Of a stretch of 64,000 bases of DNA, positions 61,325 to 64,000 are shown piece by piece; position 1 is the first letter of the stretch, and each line of letters starts with the position of its first letter. Source of the DNA: Hydractinia symbiolongicarpus (Eukaryota > Cnidaria > Hydrozoa > Anthoathecata > Hydractiniidae); contig NC_079879.1 of the NCBI RefSeq assembly GCF_029227915.1, positions 33,296,501 to 33,360,500 on the forward strand, in the 5' to 3' direction. The position numbers and the translations under genes are program-made. Below the pieces are notes generated by a model. It saw nothing but the letters and a program-made list of their open reading frames with translations, was not told the origin of the DNA and ran no database searches.

Positions 61325-61559
61325 TCGAGGCAAAAAAATATGTACATCTAACTATCTCATACATACCAAATCGCGTGAATCTTAAGATTGTTCTTACATT
61401 ATCTTTGAATGTTGTATAGTGATGAAAAAAACAACTCAATGAACAACAAACTTGTTAAGTAAAATTTTGCAGCACTTAATTTTTTGCTTATATCAGCAGT
61501 TAGAGTTCATCAGCTGACACAAATTGCGTTGTCACGTGATCTGATTGTGCAAAAAACAA

Positions 61560-61655
61560 GATGGCAGCTTCCTGTTGTAAACAAAGAACGTCAGAAACAG
61601 TGCAAAAGAAGGCTTCGCTTAAAATCCACAAAAACAAGAATGTGTCGCATTACTA
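61560..61655 (+). CDS. Possible first coding exon with promoter-like context
   Basis: acaagATGGCAGC is a strong start context that also matches the YY1-type AAGATGGC motif. A CACGTGA E-box lies about 28 nt upstream. The frame encodes MAASCCKQRTSETVQKKASL and continues to 31 residues before a stop. It may continue by splicing (donor-like gtaaac after CCTGTT). It could be the first exon of the gene at the right edge, but no phase-consistent join was found. Confidence 0.25.
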
Positions 61656-61679
61656 ACTTAATTCAACTTCCCTGATTTG

Positions 61680-63337
61680 AAGAAGTATATTGCGAGTTTA
61701 GATGCTAGCAAGTTTAGCTAGTTACCCCCTGTTTCTCCGCTGAGTCGTCGTTCTTGTGTGTTCTTGTAAAAACAAATTGATCCTTCTTTGGTTACGAGTT
61801 CCAAAGCTTTCCTCCTGAAAAAAAAACAAGTTGGCTTCATATGAATGCGATTGAAAAGTTGTCTGTAAATCTTGATGCTACTTAATGCATACATTATGTA
61901 TTAGAAAAAATGAGGTGCTGTTTTAAGAGCATAAATATGTTTTCACCTATCCAGTTTGATATGTTGAACATATTCATATATAAACATTAATACTTAGTTA
62001 CCCTGATTGTCAGTAATATCAACAATTGTCTCTGAGCATCTAATTATTGATGTCATAATTCCGCATAAAAGCCTTCCAAGAATTATATTTTGGAAACTAA
62101 CAAAGATATTTTTAAAAGAATAAAAAAATCATAGACAACTTTTCAACCTTTTTCATATGAAATCAACTTGTTTTTTTGCGGTAGGTATTGATAAAGTTTA
62201 ACTAAACGATTATGTTCAACAACTATCATTTCTGTGGCCAAAAATGCCCTAATTTTTAAATTTAAAAAGCAAAACAAAAAATTTGCAGAAATATTATAAA
62301 TGATATAACAAAATGTGAAGAAAATAGAATTATTGCTCACATAAATACATGAGTAAAATTTTTTTAATAATTTCTCTCCAATTTTTTTTATAAAAGAGGT
62401 GATGAAAGCATTCTGGCAAAAACAATTGATTGTAAAGGAAGGTTGTCCTTAAGAATCATCTAAGGTTCAAATTAAAACAAAGAAAATAAAAATATATATA
62501 AAAAATATAAACATAACCAAGTTCAGCTTAGTTTCTGTCGACTTTGAAATAAATTGAAATACGGAAGGTATGTGTTTTTACGCTGTTCGATACGTTTCCA
62601 AGTTCTTTAAAAAACTTACTCGGTAAACATTGAAAGAAATCTTTGAGGATAATATATCGTCAGGTTATTTGGTTTCTAGACTGGATGAGCTTATTAGGGC
62701 AGAATTAGGATAGCATATATGGCGCTGTAATTGTTTCCACTATGTACGCGTATTTTGGTAAAAGTTGAGTATCTTCAGCTGGTGTTTTCAATTGCAAATG
62801 TTCTTTTTTTCTATATAAGCTACCTTACTTTAATGATAGAACAAATTGCAGTACACTGACAAACTTTGGTTAATTGATTAAGAATAGAGGTATAATTTTT
62901 GAAACAAGTCAGCTAGCTAATACTTGGATAGGCATTCCACATTTTTAATTCTGGTTATTAGCTATACAAAATATATTCCTGAATATTTTCCTAGCATCAA
63001 TTTTCAGTTTTCTGATGAACTTTGTGAAAGTTTTTCCTTCAAATGAGGAATCTCTTAATGTAAAATTACAACTGCATTTGACACATCGTCTTATTCTCGT
63101 TCCTAATGGTTGACTTCATTAAAAATGCATTTTTCCATAAATCATGCCAATAATTTTCAGAACTGCCAGGTTTTTAAAAAATCTAAATGCAATAACAACT
63201 GCTGATGAAATAGAATTGACTAACAACCAGGAATAACAATACCCTCTTTCTGAATCTTTCTGTAAGTTGATAAATATTCCTTTCCGGTGTTTTTTAGCGC
63301 ATGACGTTGTAGTAATGAAACTTGGTGACACAAAGCT
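61680..63337. other. Spacer between candidate first exon and right-edge ORF
   Basis: AT-rich and without a supportable exon. An acceptor-like ccggtgttttttag ends at 63296, but the frame that follows it from there hits a stop at about 63362. Confidence 0.4.
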
Positions 63338-64000
63338 ATGCTACCTTTCGACCAAAGGCCTGTAACAAGAGCCTGGAAGCGAAAAGAGCTAGAAAAACAT
63401 ACAGAATCAAAGAAACAAAGAAAACAGATAGAGGAAGTGACTATCAAGACAATCAACAGTATGGCGGAACCAGATTTATTTGAAAAATTTAAAATGTGGC
63501 GAACTCCAGAAGTTCGAATTTTGTATTTCGATAAAATAGAAATTAAGAAAAGTAGGAGAAAGAGGGCTCCATTAAACTTACTTTTAATGTCGTATTCGGA
63601 CGAAAATATCGCAAAAAATGGAAAAAAATGCCGCAAAAATAAAGGAAAAGACATTGTTACTAACGGGAATAACGGGAAGAGAAAGCGGAAAGGAGAGACT
63701 AGCAAGTTTATCCCAGGCCGCAGGAAAAAACATTCTAATAAAAATATTACAGATCCGCCGTTATGTCAGCCGCCGGTTGATAAACGAGTCGATCATAAAC
63801 ATGAAATTCAGAGTGACACAAAGAACAGTGAAATAATAACTCCGCAAGACACTAAAACGTACACTAATGGTCATTCGAATGGCTTCGAACATTCCAAAGA
63901 GGAATCAATCAACTTGACCGTGAAAAAAAACAGACACTCGAAAGAGAATGATGAACTACTGAATAAAAATTCGCAGACAACTGATTTTAATACAGTTGAT
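63338..64000 (+). CDS. Open reading frame of at least 221 codons for a very basic, probably nuclear protein (runs off right edge)
   Basis: From the ATG at 63338 the frame stays open through the last base of the window, with no stop. A TGA lies 12 nt upstream in frame, so the ATG or a nearby acceptor (acaaag) is the start of this coding piece. The product is rich in Lys and Arg with several NLS-like clusters (RAWKRKELEKHTESKKQRKQ at 11-30, KKSRRKRAP at about 70-78, NGKRKRKG near 111-118, PGRRKKH near 125-131). A low-complexity Asn/Ser/Lys/Glu tail follows. A short ordered segment (DLFEKFKMWRTPEVRILYFD) lies at 46-65. No domain is recognised, and a nuclear, chromatin- or RNA-associated role is only an inference from composition. 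Overlapping frames on both strands here are shadows. Confidence 0.6.
   Translation, partial: MLPFDQRPVTRAWKRKELEKHTESKKQRKQIEEVTIKTINSMAEPDLFEKFKMWRTPEVRILYFDKIEIKKSRRKRAPLNLLLMSYSDENIAKNGKKCRKNKGKDIVTNGNNGKRKRKGETSKFIPGRRKKHSNKNITDPPLCQPPVDKRVDHKHEIQSDTKNSEIITPQDTKTYTNGHSNGFEHSKEESINLTVKKNRHSKENDELLNKNSQTTDFNTVD

Larger units (their letters stand above)
46000..61480. other. 15 kb interval without a supportable gene
   Basis: Many stop codons in all frames. Frames of up to ~110 codons (for example 59409-59738, minus) are low-complexity or lack motifs and splice sites. Repeats and hairpins inside are listed separately. aagatggcgg motifs at 48813-48822 and, inverted, at 50544-50552 resemble YY1-type promoter or start motifs, but each opens only a very short frame. 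Confidence 0.45.

Noticed and set aside
63220-63705. 161-codon minus-strand ORF
   Set aside because: It is antisense to the longer plus-strand frame from 63338. Its Phe/Ser/Leu-rich composition is what the complement of a Lys/Arg/Glu-rich coding frame gives.
1-64000. Prokaryotic features (operons, Shine-Dalgarno sites, CRISPR, riboswitches)
   Set aside because: Gene structure is intron-based and AT-rich eukaryotic. No direct-repeat/spacer array is present; the tandem repeats seen are minisatellites.

Overview
This 64 kb window is AT-rich, intron-rich metazoan DNA and looks cnidarian. The evidence is small exons separated by kilobase introns with GTAAGT-type donors, an intronless class A GPCR, an LRP-like extracellular protein, and a mix of transposon relics (a CR1-like LINE tail, DIRS-like RT, pogo-like transposase, KRBA2/Ginger-type integrase, tRNA-derived SINEs and many TIR elements) of the kind common in cnidarian genomes. 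Neither species nor class can be fixed from the sequence. There is no bacterial operon structure, no CRISPR array and no rRNA.

Layout. (1) 291-11283, minus strand: the 5' eight exons of a secreted or membrane receptor-like gene with signal peptide, EGF, YWTD-like beta-propeller, TSP1 and EGF. All exon junctions agree in phase, and the gene runs off the left edge. Its introns carry a 2.0 kb TIR element (5935-7954) and a promoter-like dispersed repeat (9446-9845). (2) 11.3-21 kb: a single-exon rhodopsin-like GPCR (15483-16379, minus), a short lysine-rich plus-strand ORF (17943-18146), and several weak exon candidates. (3) 21-35 kb, minus strand: a three-exon secreted cystine-knot ligand gene (27964-29478) whose C-terminal domain resembles the Trunk/PTTH family, plus two further same-strand terminal exons (34706-34904 and, weaker, 21094-21269) with the same Trp-spacer-Cys-x-Cys ending. 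Together they suggest a local tandem family of small ligands. A plus-strand coiled-coil ORF with one in-frame stop (23476-24396) and a LINE tail (26276-26990) lie between them. (4) 35-46 kb: a transposon graveyard with a KRBA2/Ginger-like integrase split by a small TIR element, a diverged ~100 bp tandem array, a head-to-tail dispersed repeat array, a Penelope-like end, a tRNA-like SINE, a pogo-like relic and a DIRS-like RT relic. (5) 46-61 kb: no supportable gene, only repeats and hairpins. (6) 61.5-64 kb, plus strand: a possible first exon and then a 221-codon open frame for a very basic, probably nuclear protein that continues past the right edge.

The only genes with a plausible functional theme are extracellular signalling components: the LRP/TSP1 protein, the GPCR and the cystine-knot ligands. 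Nothing in the sequence shows that they act together. The cluster of Trunk/PTTH-like ligands is the most interesting content. Family names rest on motif recognition by eye, not on database searches.
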